A DNA stretch of 64,000 bases from an uncultured Paenibacillaceae bacterium (GTDB lineage Bacteria; Bacillota; Bacilli; Paenibacillales; K13). Below, piece after piece: positions 17,130 to 24,538 of this stretch; within the stretch, counting starts at the first letter, position 1; every line of letters begins with the position of its first letter. The stretch lies in NCBI GenBank assembly GCA_913056365.1, contig CAJXLT010000009.1, positions 1-64,000 of the forward strand. Direction: 5' to 3'. Under the pieces are notes generated by a model. That model saw only the letters and a list, made by a program, of their open reading frames with translations. It had not been told where the DNA came from and made no database searches. The position numbers and the translations under genes were made by a program.

Positions 17130-17420
17130 ACTGCATCGCTCCAGCTCTTATGGAAATACGGAACCCTTACACGCTGATTTGGTGAACATTTGCACGCTTA
17201 CGGAAATGACAGACCTTTATAGCAGGAATCGGGGCAAAAAATGCTTGTTTTCGCTCAATAAGCACCTTGGATTTCCGTTACAATCGCAAATGAGCGCATT
17301 GGGGCAGTTAAGCGCTTCTCACTTCCGTTAGAGCAACTTAGTGCAGCTTAGCGCAACTAGAGCAACTTAGAGCAACTTAGAGCAACTTAGAGCAACTTCG
17401 TGCAGCTTAGCGCAACTTAC
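17130..17420. repeat. TTCCGTTAG repeat family and 10-bp tandem array
   Basis: The gene-free stretch 16997-17579 contains scattered TTACGGAA / TTCCGTTA motifs (for example 17322-17330). They lead into a tandem block at 17331-17420 with four adjacent copies of AGCAACTTAG (17361-17400). The block is bracketed by two copies of TGCAGCTTAGCGCAACT. The same TTCCGTTAG motif, repeated, fills 57771-58075. Confidence 0.7.
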
Positions 17421-17441
17421 GTGCCATGCGAGGCGCACACC

Positions 17442-17484
17442 AAAAACCCTTGACCGCATCAGCACAGCTGACGGATCAAGGGTA
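17442..17484 (-). terminator. Terminator of the sbnA-sbnB-NIS operon
   Basis: On the minus strand ACCCTTGATCCG pairs with CGGTCAAGGGT, followed by TTTTTGG. It lies about 100 bases after the NIS synthetase stop. Confidence 0.75.
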
Positions 17485-17579
17485 GCGCATGCCACACTCA
17501 TTGCGGGCATTGTAGATGCAGACGCATCCACCTAACGCCACTTCGCTTCGCCCCGCTATAAGTCCTTCCATGCACGCGC

Positions 17580-19328
17580 TCAGACATGCTCCCTTTCACA
17601 GAGCAAATTAGGCACAGCTATATAAACGGGCGTCTCCCCCCGCTCCAGCAACTGACTCGTCAAGTTAGCTTTGGCGGGCAGCGCTTCCCGCTCCAGCAAT
17701 GCACTCACCACAGCGTGGAACGGTGCATGCTGAGCCGCTTCCGCAGCAAGCACATGCCGCACCTGTTGCCACAACGTTCGTTCCGCTACGTGCGACTGGC
17801 GGGCAACGGTCGCGATGACGTGTCCCATATGATTCGTTACGCCATAGTACAGCAAGCGCTCGAATGCAGCCTCCCGCCCATACAGCACCGGACTGTCTGC
17901 GGAGAGCAGGTTACCGATCCATCCTTGTTCGGCTGCAAGTCGGCGATCGATGCTGATCCCTTCGAGATCGCGGATCAGGCAACGAACCGGCAGTCCTTCC
18001 TCATCAAGTCTGATCAAGCTGTTCTGGACATGCGCCTCTAGGCTGATCCCTAGCCTTGCGAATACGTCCAGAACCGGGATCAAGAACACCTGTGCATATC
18101 GGGTTATCCAATCCAGCGGCCTGTTGCGTACGGAGGAGGACATACAGCGGCTTAACAGCGGTTCACGGCTGCATGGATCGAACTCCAGCAGGCTCGCTAC
18201 GGGAAACCAGCTATCGCCCTGCTCTATGAGCGCAGACGGGCTCTCCCGGTACACAACCGCCAGTTCCGCGAACAAGCTATCCCGGTTCACGCTGCGGTAT
18301 CCAACCTCCATAAGCAGCCGCAATGGTCCTGTCTCCAGCTCATCCCGATATGCCGCGCATATGCGAGCAGCGTCCATCGTTCGCGCCATCTGTTCCCGTG
18401 TGTTCACACGAATGTAATTCGTGATTCGCACATGCAGCGGCAGCTTCACGAAGCAGCCTTGCTCCGGCGACCATACTGTACGCACAGAAGATGTCGGGTA
18501 TACAAGCGGCCCGGTCTCACCGAGCGGAATGAACCGTTGCTCGCCGATCATACGCCGTACTTCGGTATTCTCCCTCTGCAAATACTGTGACTGCCACGGA
18601 TGAACAGGAAGCAGCGCATAATCGTCCGCCGCATCACCCAATAGCAGGCTTGCCGTCACCCTAGCCTCGTCAGGCAACAACTGCGCGTCTTGCTCCCCGA
18701 GCATTAGCCATTCCTCGGCTAATTCATCCCTGTGCACAGCCCAGTAATGAAGCCGGAAGGAAGCGCCAAGCTCCGGTGCATATGTGTGCAATGCCTGATC
18801 GTCAAACCCTTGCGCGCTCTTGGGCGTCGGATGCAGCGGATGCCCGCATCGCAATGACTGCTCCGCCACAACTAGCGCTAAGTCATGCTGGCGCGGAGGC
18901 TGCGCAGCATGCGCCAAATAAGCTGCTATATGCGCAGTGCTGTTGTCCACTTGCTCGCGCAAGCGTGCGCAGCGTACAGCCACATCGGCAGCCGGGTGCA
19001 TAGCGCACAGCTCTTGCAGAATCAGCGTCACAACCTCCTTGCAGGAGAGCGGACGAAGCGAGTCACTGCCTGAATGTTCCTCGTACAACGGGAAGCGATA
19101 GGCATGATGCCCCATCTCTGACACATGCTCCAGTTCCCCGGACAAACAGACCCCGCTATTAGCCAGCACCAGTCGCAACTGTCTCGCTCGTCTGTCGATG
19201 GTAGCCTTCGCGCTGCCCGTCTCGAGCAAATAACAATTGAATATACGCGTTGCCGCTTCTTGTTCCGCCCGTTCCATCCAGCTCGTATTCGGCCGCTCCG
19301 AGACATGAGCGCGATCCAATCGATTCAT
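17580..19328 (-). CDS. IucA/IucC-family NIS siderophore synthetase
   Basis: About 582 residues, normal for NRPS-independent siderophore synthetases, which adenylate a carboxylic acid and condense it with an amine or alcohol. Family blocks seen in order are GHPLHPTPKSAQGF (nucleotide loop), LLPVHPWQ, YPTSSVRTV, KLPLHVRITNYIR, LEAHVQNSLI and CLIRDLEGI. The A/B/C subtype cannot be assigned by eye. The start is ATG 19328, with AAAAGGAGGAGAGGAG upstream; readings from 19382 overlap sbnB and lack a ribosome site. It follows sbnB by 46 bases and likely uses the diaminopropionate made by SbnA/SbnB. It is the only NIS synthetase here, whereas staphyloferrin B needs three. Confidence 0.9.
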   Translation of the reverse strand: MNRLDRAHVSERPNTSWMERAEQEAATRIFNCYLLETGSAKATIDRRARQLRLVLANSGVCLSGELEHVSEMGHHAYRFPLYEEHSGSDSLRPLSCKEVVTLILQELCAMHPAADVAVRCARLREQVDNSTAHIAAYLAHAAQPPRQHDLALVVAEQSLRCGHPLHPTPKSAQGFDDQALHTYAPELGASFRLHYWAVHRDELAEEWLMLGEQDAQLLPDEARVTASLLLGDAADDYALLPVHPWQSQYLQRENTEVRRMIGEQRFIPLGETGPLVYPTSSVRTVWSPEQGCFVKLPLHVRITNYIRVNTREQMARTMDAARICAAYRDELETGPLRLLMEVGYRSVNRDSLFAELAVVYRESPSALIEQGDSWFPVASLLEFDPCSREPLLSRCMSSSVRNRPLDWITRYAQVFLIPVLDVFARLGISLEAHVQNSLIRLDEEGLPVRCLIRDLEGISIDRRLAAEQGWIGNLLSADSPVLYGREAAFERLLYYGVTNHMGHVIATVARQSHVAERTLWQQVRHVLAAEAAQHAPFHAVVSALLEREALPAKANLTSQLLERGETPVYIAVPNLLCEREHV

Positions 19329-19374
19329 GCTGCTCCTCTCCTCCTTTTCACCGTACACGCTCTCCATTGATCGT

Positions 19375-20439
19375 TCATCCATATAGCGGGAGCCGTGTAC
19401 CTACGCCTTGCTCCAGCGCTTGCTGAAACAATTCGCGCGCGCATGCGATATCCTCGATTGCCATGCCCATCGGATTCAGTACAATGATTTCGTCCTCGCT
19501 GGTTCGCCCCTCCTTCTGTCCGGCAATGATTGCCCCCAGCTCTGCATGCAGTTGTTCCTTGGAGAATCTTCCTTCCTGCACAAGCTGGTGCAGCACCTTC
19601 TTCTCCCTATTCGCCTGATCCCAATCGTCAACAACAACCTTGTCAGCTAGCAAGAACACATCCTTCTCCAAGTCCATGATCGAGATGTTGCTGACGAAGG
19701 CTCCCTTGGACAGCCATGCATAAGGAATGTACGGCTTGTCTGCCACCGTGCAAGTGATCACGACCTCCCCGCGACGCACCGCTTCTTCAACATCGCGAAC
19801 GATCGAGACTTGAACATGTGAGAAATTCGAGTGCAGCCATTCCTGCAAGCGCTCAGCCGCCTCTTGCCGAACATCGTACAGCACGATCTCCTCCATGCAT
19901 GGAAAATGTTCAAGCATCGCCTGCAGCTGACGCTCCGCTATCAGGCCGCAGCCAATGCTGGTCACGCGCGCAAAGCCCGGCTTCGCCAATACTTTAGCCG
20001 CCGCTACCGTCACTGCCGCAGTGCGCATACTGCTGATGAGTCCTGCTTCTATTACAGCAACCGGATAATGGCTGTCCGGATCGTTCAACACAATTACCCC
20101 GCTCGCCCGTTCCTTGCCCCGCCGCGATGGATTGTCATGCTTGCTGCCAATCCACTTGATGCCCGCGATCGGCGAATCACCGCCAACATAAGCAGGCATA
20201 GCAATAATCCTGTCGGCAATATGGCCGCCCTCTTCTTGCATGCGCAAATAAGGTTTCAACGGCTGCACGAATTGCTGCCGGGCATGCAGGACAAGCACCT
20301 CCTCCAACGCCTTCACATACATGGCGGAATGACCGCCGCCCAGCTCCTCAAGATGAGTGCGGCTCAGATAGAGCAGCGTGTCCGCTTGAGAGGACTCCTC
20401 TGCTGACTGCGACTGTACACTTAATATTGAATTGTTCAT
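19375..20439 (-). CDS. sbnB: SbnB-like N-(1-amino-1-carboxyl-2-ethyl)glutamate dehydrogenase (2,3-diaminopropionate synthesis)
   Basis: Ornithine-cyclodeaminase/mu-crystallin fold, about 354 residues. In Staphylococcus aureus SbnB oxidatively splits ACEGA to L-2,3-diaminopropionate and 2-oxoglutarate with NAD. The Rossmann motif SIGCGLIAERQLQAM is clear, and GGDSPIAGIKWIGSKHDNP and the RGKERASGVIVLND segment agree with the SbnB group. ATG 20439 overlaps the sbnA stop as ATGA, so the two are translationally coupled. The longer reading to 20478 is an artefact of the overlap. Confidence 0.9.
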   Translation of the reverse strand: MNNSILSVQSQSAEESSQADTLLYLSRTHLEELGGGHSAMYVKALEEVLVLHARQQFVQPLKPYLRMQEEGGHIADRIIAMPAYVGGDSPIAGIKWIGSKHDNPSRRGKERASGVIVLNDPDSHYPVAVIEAGLISSMRTAAVTVAAAKVLAKPGFARVTSIGCGLIAERQLQAMLEHFPCMEEIVLYDVRQEAAERLQEWLHSNFSHVQVSIVRDVEEAVRRGEVVITCTVADKPYIPYAWLSKGAFVSNISIMDLEKDVFLLADKVVVDDWDQANREKKVLHQLVQEGRFSKEQLHAELGAIIAGQKEGRTSEDEIIVLNPMGMAIEDIACARELFQQALEQGVGTRLPLYG

Positions 20440-21440
20440 ACGTTTACCGCTCCTTTCTCCTCCAACGCCTCTACCCAATCGTCATCATACACCATGTCCA
20501 AATAACGCTCCCCGCGGTCCGGCAGCAGGGTCACAATCGAGCTGTTCTGATCCAGTGCCGGTACTAGCTTTTGAATCGCCGCTATGACAGAGCCGGACGA
20601 CCCGCCGGCGAAGATCCCTTCATGATGCAGCAACGCTCTGCACCCCATCGCAGACTCCCAATCATTCACATAGATCACTTGGTCGATCTCTTCGCGCCGC
20701 AACAGCTCCGGCACACGGCTAGCGCCGATCCCTGGAAGCTTGCGCGTTCCCTTCGTAGCGCCGAACAAGCTGGATCCGACTGCATCGACCGCTACTACCT
20801 TCAAGTGCGGAAACTTCTCTTTTAGCCTGCGGCTCGTTCCCATAATGCTCCCAGAAGTACTAACACCGGCTACCAGCAAATCGAGCCGGTCCAGTGTATT
20901 CACTAATTCCCCTCCTGTCCCTTCATAATAAGCTCGCCAATTGTACATATTGGCATATTGGTTGATCCAATAGCTATCAGGAATACGTTCTAGCAACTGA
21001 CGCACCTTCGCAACCCGGGTGAGCAAATAACCGCCATTCTCATCCTTCTCTTGCACCATCTCAATATTCGCGCCCATCTGCTGCATCATGCGCAAATTCG
21101 TAGGCGCAACGTTCGGATCGACAACGCAAGTTACCGTTAGCCCATACAGCTTGGCCATCGTGGCTAATGCTATGCCCAAATTTCCCGACGTGCTTTCGAT
21201 GATGTGCGTACCTGACCGAATATCCCCTTCCTTCCAACCTTGCTCGATCATGTGCCGCGCCGGGCGGTCCTTCATGCTGCCCCCCGGATTCATATATTCC
21301 AGCTTGGCATACACCTCCAGCCCAACCTGCGGAAACAATCGGCTTAACTGGACGAGCGGTGTGTTCCCCACACAGCTTCGCACAGATTCATGTACCTGCT
21401 GACAAGTTATAGGCGACGCTGTCCCTCTGATCGTCTGCAT
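20436..21440 (-). CDS. sbnA: SbnA-like N-(1-amino-1-carboxyl-2-ethyl)glutamate synthase (2,3-diaminopropionate synthesis)
   Basis: PLP enzyme of the cysteine synthase fold, about 334 residues. In S. aureus, SbnA joins O-phosphoserine and glutamate to ACEGA. The PLP lysine is K57 in NPGGSMKDRPA. STSGNLGIAL is the substrate-binding loop, GVSTSGSIMGTSRRLKE binds the phosphate, and FAGGSSGSV lies near the end. ATG 21440 is chosen because AAGGAGG lies 7 bases upstream; the ORF extends to 21467 but that part lies inside the Fur box. It leads the sbnA-sbnB-NIS operon. Confidence 0.9.
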   Translation of the reverse strand: MQTIRGTASPITCQQVHESVRSCVGNTPLVQLSRLFPQVGLEVYAKLEYMNPGGSMKDRPARHMIEQGWKEGDIRSGTHIIESTSGNLGIALATMAKLYGLTVTCVVDPNVAPTNLRMMQQMGANIEMVQEKDENGGYLLTRVAKVRQLLERIPDSYWINQYANMYNWRAYYEGTGGELVNTLDRLDLLVAGVSTSGSIMGTSRRLKEKFPHLKVVAVDAVGSSLFGATKGTRKLPGIGASRVPELLRREEIDQVIYVNDWESAMGCRALLHHEGIFAGGSSGSVIAAIQKLVPALDQNSSIVTLLPDRGERYLDMVYDDDWVEALEEKGAVNV

Positions 21441-21462
21441 GTTTCTCCTCCTTCCGGGTGTA

Positions 21463-21493
21463 GACAATAATGAGAATGATTATCATTGTTGTC
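21463..21493 (-). promoter_or_regulatory. Fur box ahead of sbnA
   Basis: GAGAATGATTATCATTGTT (21472-21490) matches the 19-base Fur box at 16 positions and sits inside a longer palindrome GACAATAATG...TTGTTGTC. It lies about 30 bases before the sbnA start, so iron should repress the operon. Confidence 0.8.
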
Positions 21494-21549
21494 TATCCAA
21501 ATCGTACACCCGTCCACACGCAGGCGTAAATGCTCGGAAGAGATAATTT

Positions 21550-21942
21550 TCATACTTCTTCTGAAGCAGAGCTCATCCTTTCGTATAGCTGGTAGAGAAA
21601 ATCTGCACCGCTAGCGTCGATCTCCAGCGTTTTTTTGATATTCTGTATATGCTTCTTCACCGTATTCTCCGAAATGTAGAGACTGTCCGCGATGCGTTTC
21701 ACCGAATAGTGCTTACAGAGCAACACAGCGATTTCCCACTGTCTCTTGCTGAGCGGCAGCTCACTTGCCTGTGCTGCTGCCCGACTATCCACCTCAGCCT
21801 CACTCACCCAATACATCTTGATCGGCTCGCTCAACTGCACTTGAGAGAGTACCGTTAGCACCTGATGGTTGAACTCGGAGATCACCGCTTGATCCTTATC
21901 GTTGCGGACTGCGTATTCAATAATTAATTTTTTCTTAGACAT
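21550..21942 (-). CDS. Small LuxR/GerE-type HTH regulator
   Basis: 130 residues. The C-terminal LuxR-type helix-turn-helix (about 62-115) shows LSKRQWEIAVLLCKHYSVKR, then IADSLYISENTVKKHIQNIK. The N-terminal 60 residues match no receiver or ligand domain I recognise. It lies 110 bases upstream of sbnA, in the same direction, and downstream of a Fur-controlled promoter, with a terminator between. It may be a local activator of the metallophore genes, made by readthrough. GGAGAGGAG stands about 14 bases before the ATG. Confidence 0.78.
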   Translation of the reverse strand: MSKKKLIIEYAVRNDKDQAVISEFNHQVLTVLSQVQLSEPIKMYWVSEAEVDSRAAAQASELPLSKRQWEIAVLLCKHYSVKRIADSLYISENTVKKHIQNIKKTLEIDASGADFLYQLYERMSSASEEV

Positions 21943-22005
21943 CTTTGTACTATGTCTCCTCTCCTATAATCTCAGTGCATCCTACAATCACTTTCTCCTC
22001 TCTTC

Positions 22006-22038
22006 AAAAAAGACCGGCACTCCTCTTGCGTGCCGGCC
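22006..22038 (-). terminator. Terminator between the Fur promoter and the LuxR gene
   Basis: On the minus strand GGCCGGCAC and GTGCCGGTC form a 9-bp stem with a 9-base loop, followed by TTTTTT. It stands about 100 bases after the Fur-controlled start and 63 bases before the regulator gene. Confidence 0.75.
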
Positions 22039-22137
22039 TCTTGCAAATGCTGTCTATTCTTCTCGGTTGACTCTCCACCCCCTAGTTGATAGGATAAGTA
22101 ACATAGCGATGTTGATAATGATTATCATTATCTACAC
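22006..22137 (-). ncRNA. Candidate Fur-regulated small RNA or attenuated leader
   Basis: A strong promoter with a perfect Fur box is followed after about 130 bases by a Rho-independent terminator, with no convincing protein gene between. This is the layout of iron-sparing sRNAs such as FsrA. It could instead be the 5' leader of the LuxR gene with a regulated terminator. A 16-codon ORF (22054-22104) lies inside but lacks a good ribosome site. GCAAGAGG occurs twice around the stem. Confidence 0.4.
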
Positions 22138-22172
22138 CACTGAGTATAATCTTATCCTGATTTTTCTGTCAA
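22114..22172 (-). promoter_or_regulatory. Sigma-A promoter with perfect Fur box
   Basis: On the minus strand TTGACA (22172-22167), an 18-base spacer and TATACT (22148-22143) are followed by GATAATGATAATCATTATC at 22132-22114, identical to the 19-base Fur consensus and placed at the expected start of transcription. Confidence 0.88.
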
Positions 22173-22282
22173 CCGTTGTTTTTCTTCTAAACTTGTGCTG
22201 GATCTCATTGTAGCTTGACATGCTGGTATAGCTACCTGCTAGCGTCTTCATTCTACCCTGCTATCCGGCTTCTCTGTTTTTA

Positions 22283-22421
22283 TTCCTGCGATCGTGCAGG
22301 CTTTGATTATGCTGCAGAGTCAATTATTCGATATTCCTGCGAATGTGCATCTTTTATTTCTGAAATAACCTTATTTAAGCCAATTTTAGATAGAAACATG
22401 TATTTTTGCAGTTTTCGAACT
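22283..22421. repeat. Dispersed intergenic repeat, copy 3
   Basis: Begins ATTCCTGCGATCGTGCAGG like the element at 13409 and ends near ACATGTATTTTTGCAGTTTTC. CCTGCGAATGTGCA inside it is shared with the 6.2-6.7 kb array. Confidence 0.6.
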
Positions 22422-22470
22422 CATACCGTATAGATTTGTTTGAAAGGCTGTACTTTTGCATTTTTCCTAG

Positions 22471-22521
22471 CATGACCGTTATAAGATCGGTACTTCGCAT
22501 GACCGTTATAGGATCGGTACT
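22471..22521. repeat. Two direct copies of a 24-base sequence
   Basis: CATGACCGTTATAAGATCGG (plus TACT) at 22471-22494 recurs with one change at 22498-22521, a 27-base period. Each copy holds GACCGTTATA; role unknown. Confidence 0.65.
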
Positions 22522-22540
22522 CTCAGAAACGTTACAACGA

Positions 22541-22576
22541 AAAAACCACCTCCCAACATTACCTAGGAGGCGGTTT
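22541..22576 (-). terminator. Terminator of tag
   Basis: On the minus strand AAACCGCCTCC pairs with GGAGGTGGTTT, followed by TTTCG, 16 bases after the tag stop. Confidence 0.7.
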
Positions 22577-22591
22577 CTGCTCACAGCTATG

Positions 22592-23203
22592 TCATTCGAC
22601 AGGTCGCTGGAAACTCTCGCGCGCCTGCTCTACTTGGTTGCGTGTCACACAATCACTCACGTGGTCATTGATAAGTCCCATCGCTTGCATGAACGAATAT
22701 ACCGTTGTCGGTCCGACGAACTTCCAACCTTGCTTCTTCAGGTCCTTGGATAGCTTCTCTGACTCTGCCGATACCGATACCGTCTGCGGCTCCGCAAGCA
22801 GTGACTCATTAGGCTCGTAGCGCCAGAAGTATGCAGCAAGCGAGCCTTCCCGCTTCACTAGCTCTTGCGCCCGCTGCGCATTGTTGATGACTGCTTCGAT
22901 CTTGCCGCGATGGCGGACAATCCCTTCATCCTGCAGCAGTCTCGCCACATCTTGCTCGGTGTAGCTCGCAATCCGGTCGATATCAAATTGATCGAACGCA
23001 GCGCGGAAGTTCTCGCGCTTGGTGAGTATCGTTCGCCAGCTCAGTCCAGATTGGAAGCTCTCTAAGCACAGCTTCTCGAATAATCTGCGATCATCGACTA
23101 CGGGAAAGCCCCACTCGACATCGTGATAGGCGATCATCTCCGGCATGTCGCCGCACCAGCGGCAGCGCAAGCGCCCATCTGGTCCTGCAATGGTCTGACT
23201 CAT
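22592..23203 (-). CDS. tag: DNA-3-methyladenine glycosylase I
   Basis: 203 residues, HhH-superfamily base-excision enzyme that removes 3-methyladenine from DNA. The family start CRWCGDMPEMIAYHDVEWG carries zinc-ligand cysteine, and the pair NDHVSDC near the end provides the other zinc ligands. LESFQSGLSWRTILTKRENF is the central helix and GWKFVGPTTVYSFMQAMG the C-terminal block. GAGGAG precedes the ATG. It is monocistronic with a terminator. No link to the metallophore island is evident. Confidence 0.94.
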   Translation of the reverse strand: MSQTIAGPDGRLRCRWCGDMPEMIAYHDVEWGFPVVDDRRLFEKLCLESFQSGLSWRTILTKRENFRAAFDQFDIDRIASYTEQDVARLLQDEGIVRHRGKIEAVINNAQRAQELVKREGSLAAYFWRYEPNESLLAEPQTVSVSAESEKLSKDLKKQGWKFVGPTTVYSFMQAMGLINDHVSDCVTRNQVEQARESFQRPVE

Positions 23204-23242
23204 CTACTTGTCTCCTCTCCCATCATACATAACCCGAGTCAC

Positions 23243-24538
23243 TTAAATCTTATAAGCCCGCATCGCACGGCGCAGCTCCTTCAACGATGGACGCTTGCCG
23301 TACATCAACACGCCCGTGCGGTATATCTTCGCAGCAAGCCATCCCATCACGAAGATCGTAGCCGCAAGCAGTCCAATCGACAGCCACACTTCCCACACAG
23401 CAGGATCGGTCAATCCTACGCGCAGGAACATAATGAATGGGGAGAAGAACGGGATGAACGAAGTGACAGTAATTAAGCTTGAATCCGGAGCGGATATCCC
23501 GAAGATCGCAATGAAGTAGCCAATCATCGACAGAAACGTCACGGGCATAACCGCTTGTCCTAAGTCCTCTGTGCGGCTCACAATCGATCCAACCGCTGCG
23601 AACATTGCCGCATATAGAAAGAACCCCATCAAGTAAAATAACAGCGCATAGAAGATAAGCAAGAATCCTACACTGCCCAGATCAAGGTTCATATCCGTGA
23701 GCATCGACTGATTGTGGGGAAGCATCAGATTCACGAGCACAACAGCGCCTAGAAGCAATAGCTGAGAAATACCGACGATGAACATGCCGAAGATCTTCCC
23801 GAACATCTGCTTCAACGGCGATACGCTCGTAACGAGAATTTCCATGACGCGCGAGCTCTTCTCCGCGGTGATCTCGGATGCGATCAATTGCCCGGACACC
23901 ATGATGCCAATAAACAGGACAATAACTAGCACATACACCATACCGGTCGCAACAGCAATCTCTCCTTCTGTCTTGCCGGCATCGCCAACGTTGCCTGCTC
24001 CTTCTCCGGATGAAATTTGCACTTTATTCACGACCACTGGCGCATTAATCTGACTTACCTGCTCTGTAGTTAACCCGAGTGTAGGGGCCACTACTTGTAC
24101 CTTGATCACTTGCAGCGCTTGCTGAAGCTGGCTCACTGTTCCGAAATCCATCGTCTTCTCTGACTTGTAAGTCATCGTAGGGAACGCAAGCTCCTCCGTC
24201 TCGTCGAACAACAAGTAGCCTGTCATCTCTCCAGACGCAATACGCTCCTTCAATACACGTTCATTCTCCTCCAAGGAACCTTGGTCTTCAACCTTCACTA
24301 GCACAAGTTCCGTTTGTTCCTGATCGTTCACATGCTGTTCCAGCAGAGGCACCAGCTCAGAGGAACCTTCAATGACGCCTACGCTCGCAGCTTCGTCTGT
24401 TTGGAACTTGCCGATGAAGTACGGCGCATTCAAGCCTATCGTCAGCACGACCGCAATAATCAGTGAAGTAACGATGAACGATTTCGTTCTGAATTTATTC
24501 ACAACGGTAAATGCAAGAACAGTCCAAAATTTATTCAC
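23243..24538 (-). CDS. ABC-2 type permease (NatB/YhaP-like)
   Basis: 431-residue membrane subunit. A first helix near residues 20-40 is followed by a large extracytoplasmic domain (about 45-175) and then six helices, the NatB/YhaP layout. The conserved VATGMVYVLVIVLFIGIMVS and ITAEKSSRVMEILVTSVSP segments mark the ABC-2 family. The start overlaps the ATPase stop by 8 bases. YhaQP and NatAB are linked to sodium or antibiotic efflux, but the substrate here is unknown. Confidence 0.86.
   Translation of the reverse strand: MNKFWTVLAFTVVNKFRTKSFIVTSLIIAVVLTIGLNAPYFIGKFQTDEAASVGVIEGSSELVPLLEQHVNDQEQTELVLVKVEDQGSLEENERVLKERIASGEMTGYLLFDETEELAFPTMTYKSEKTMDFGTVSQLQQALQVIKVQVVAPTLGLTTEQVSQINAPVVVNKVQISSGEGAGNVGDAGKTEGEIAVATGMVYVLVIVLFIGIMVSGQLIASEITAEKSSRVMEILVTSVSPLKQMFGKIFGMFIVGISQLLLLGAVVLVNLMLPHNQSMLTDMNLDLGSVGFLLIFYALLFYLMGFFLYAAMFAAVGSIVSRTEDLGQAVMPVTFLSMIGYFIAIFGISAPDSSLITVTSFIPFFSPFIMFLRVGLTDPAVWEVWLSIGLLAATIFVMGWLAAKIYRTGVLMYGKRPSLKELRRAMRAYKI

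Noticed and set aside
13481-21440. Complete staphyloferrin B or staphylopine cluster
   Set aside because: Only sbnA and sbnB homologues and one NIS synthetase are present, and cntK, cntL and cntM homologues are absent, so neither known product can be assigned.
22054-22104. 16-codon ORF inside the Fur-controlled transcript as a leader peptide
   Set aside because: No ribosome site precedes its ATG, and no run of regulatory codons is present. Kept only as a note to the sRNA candidate.
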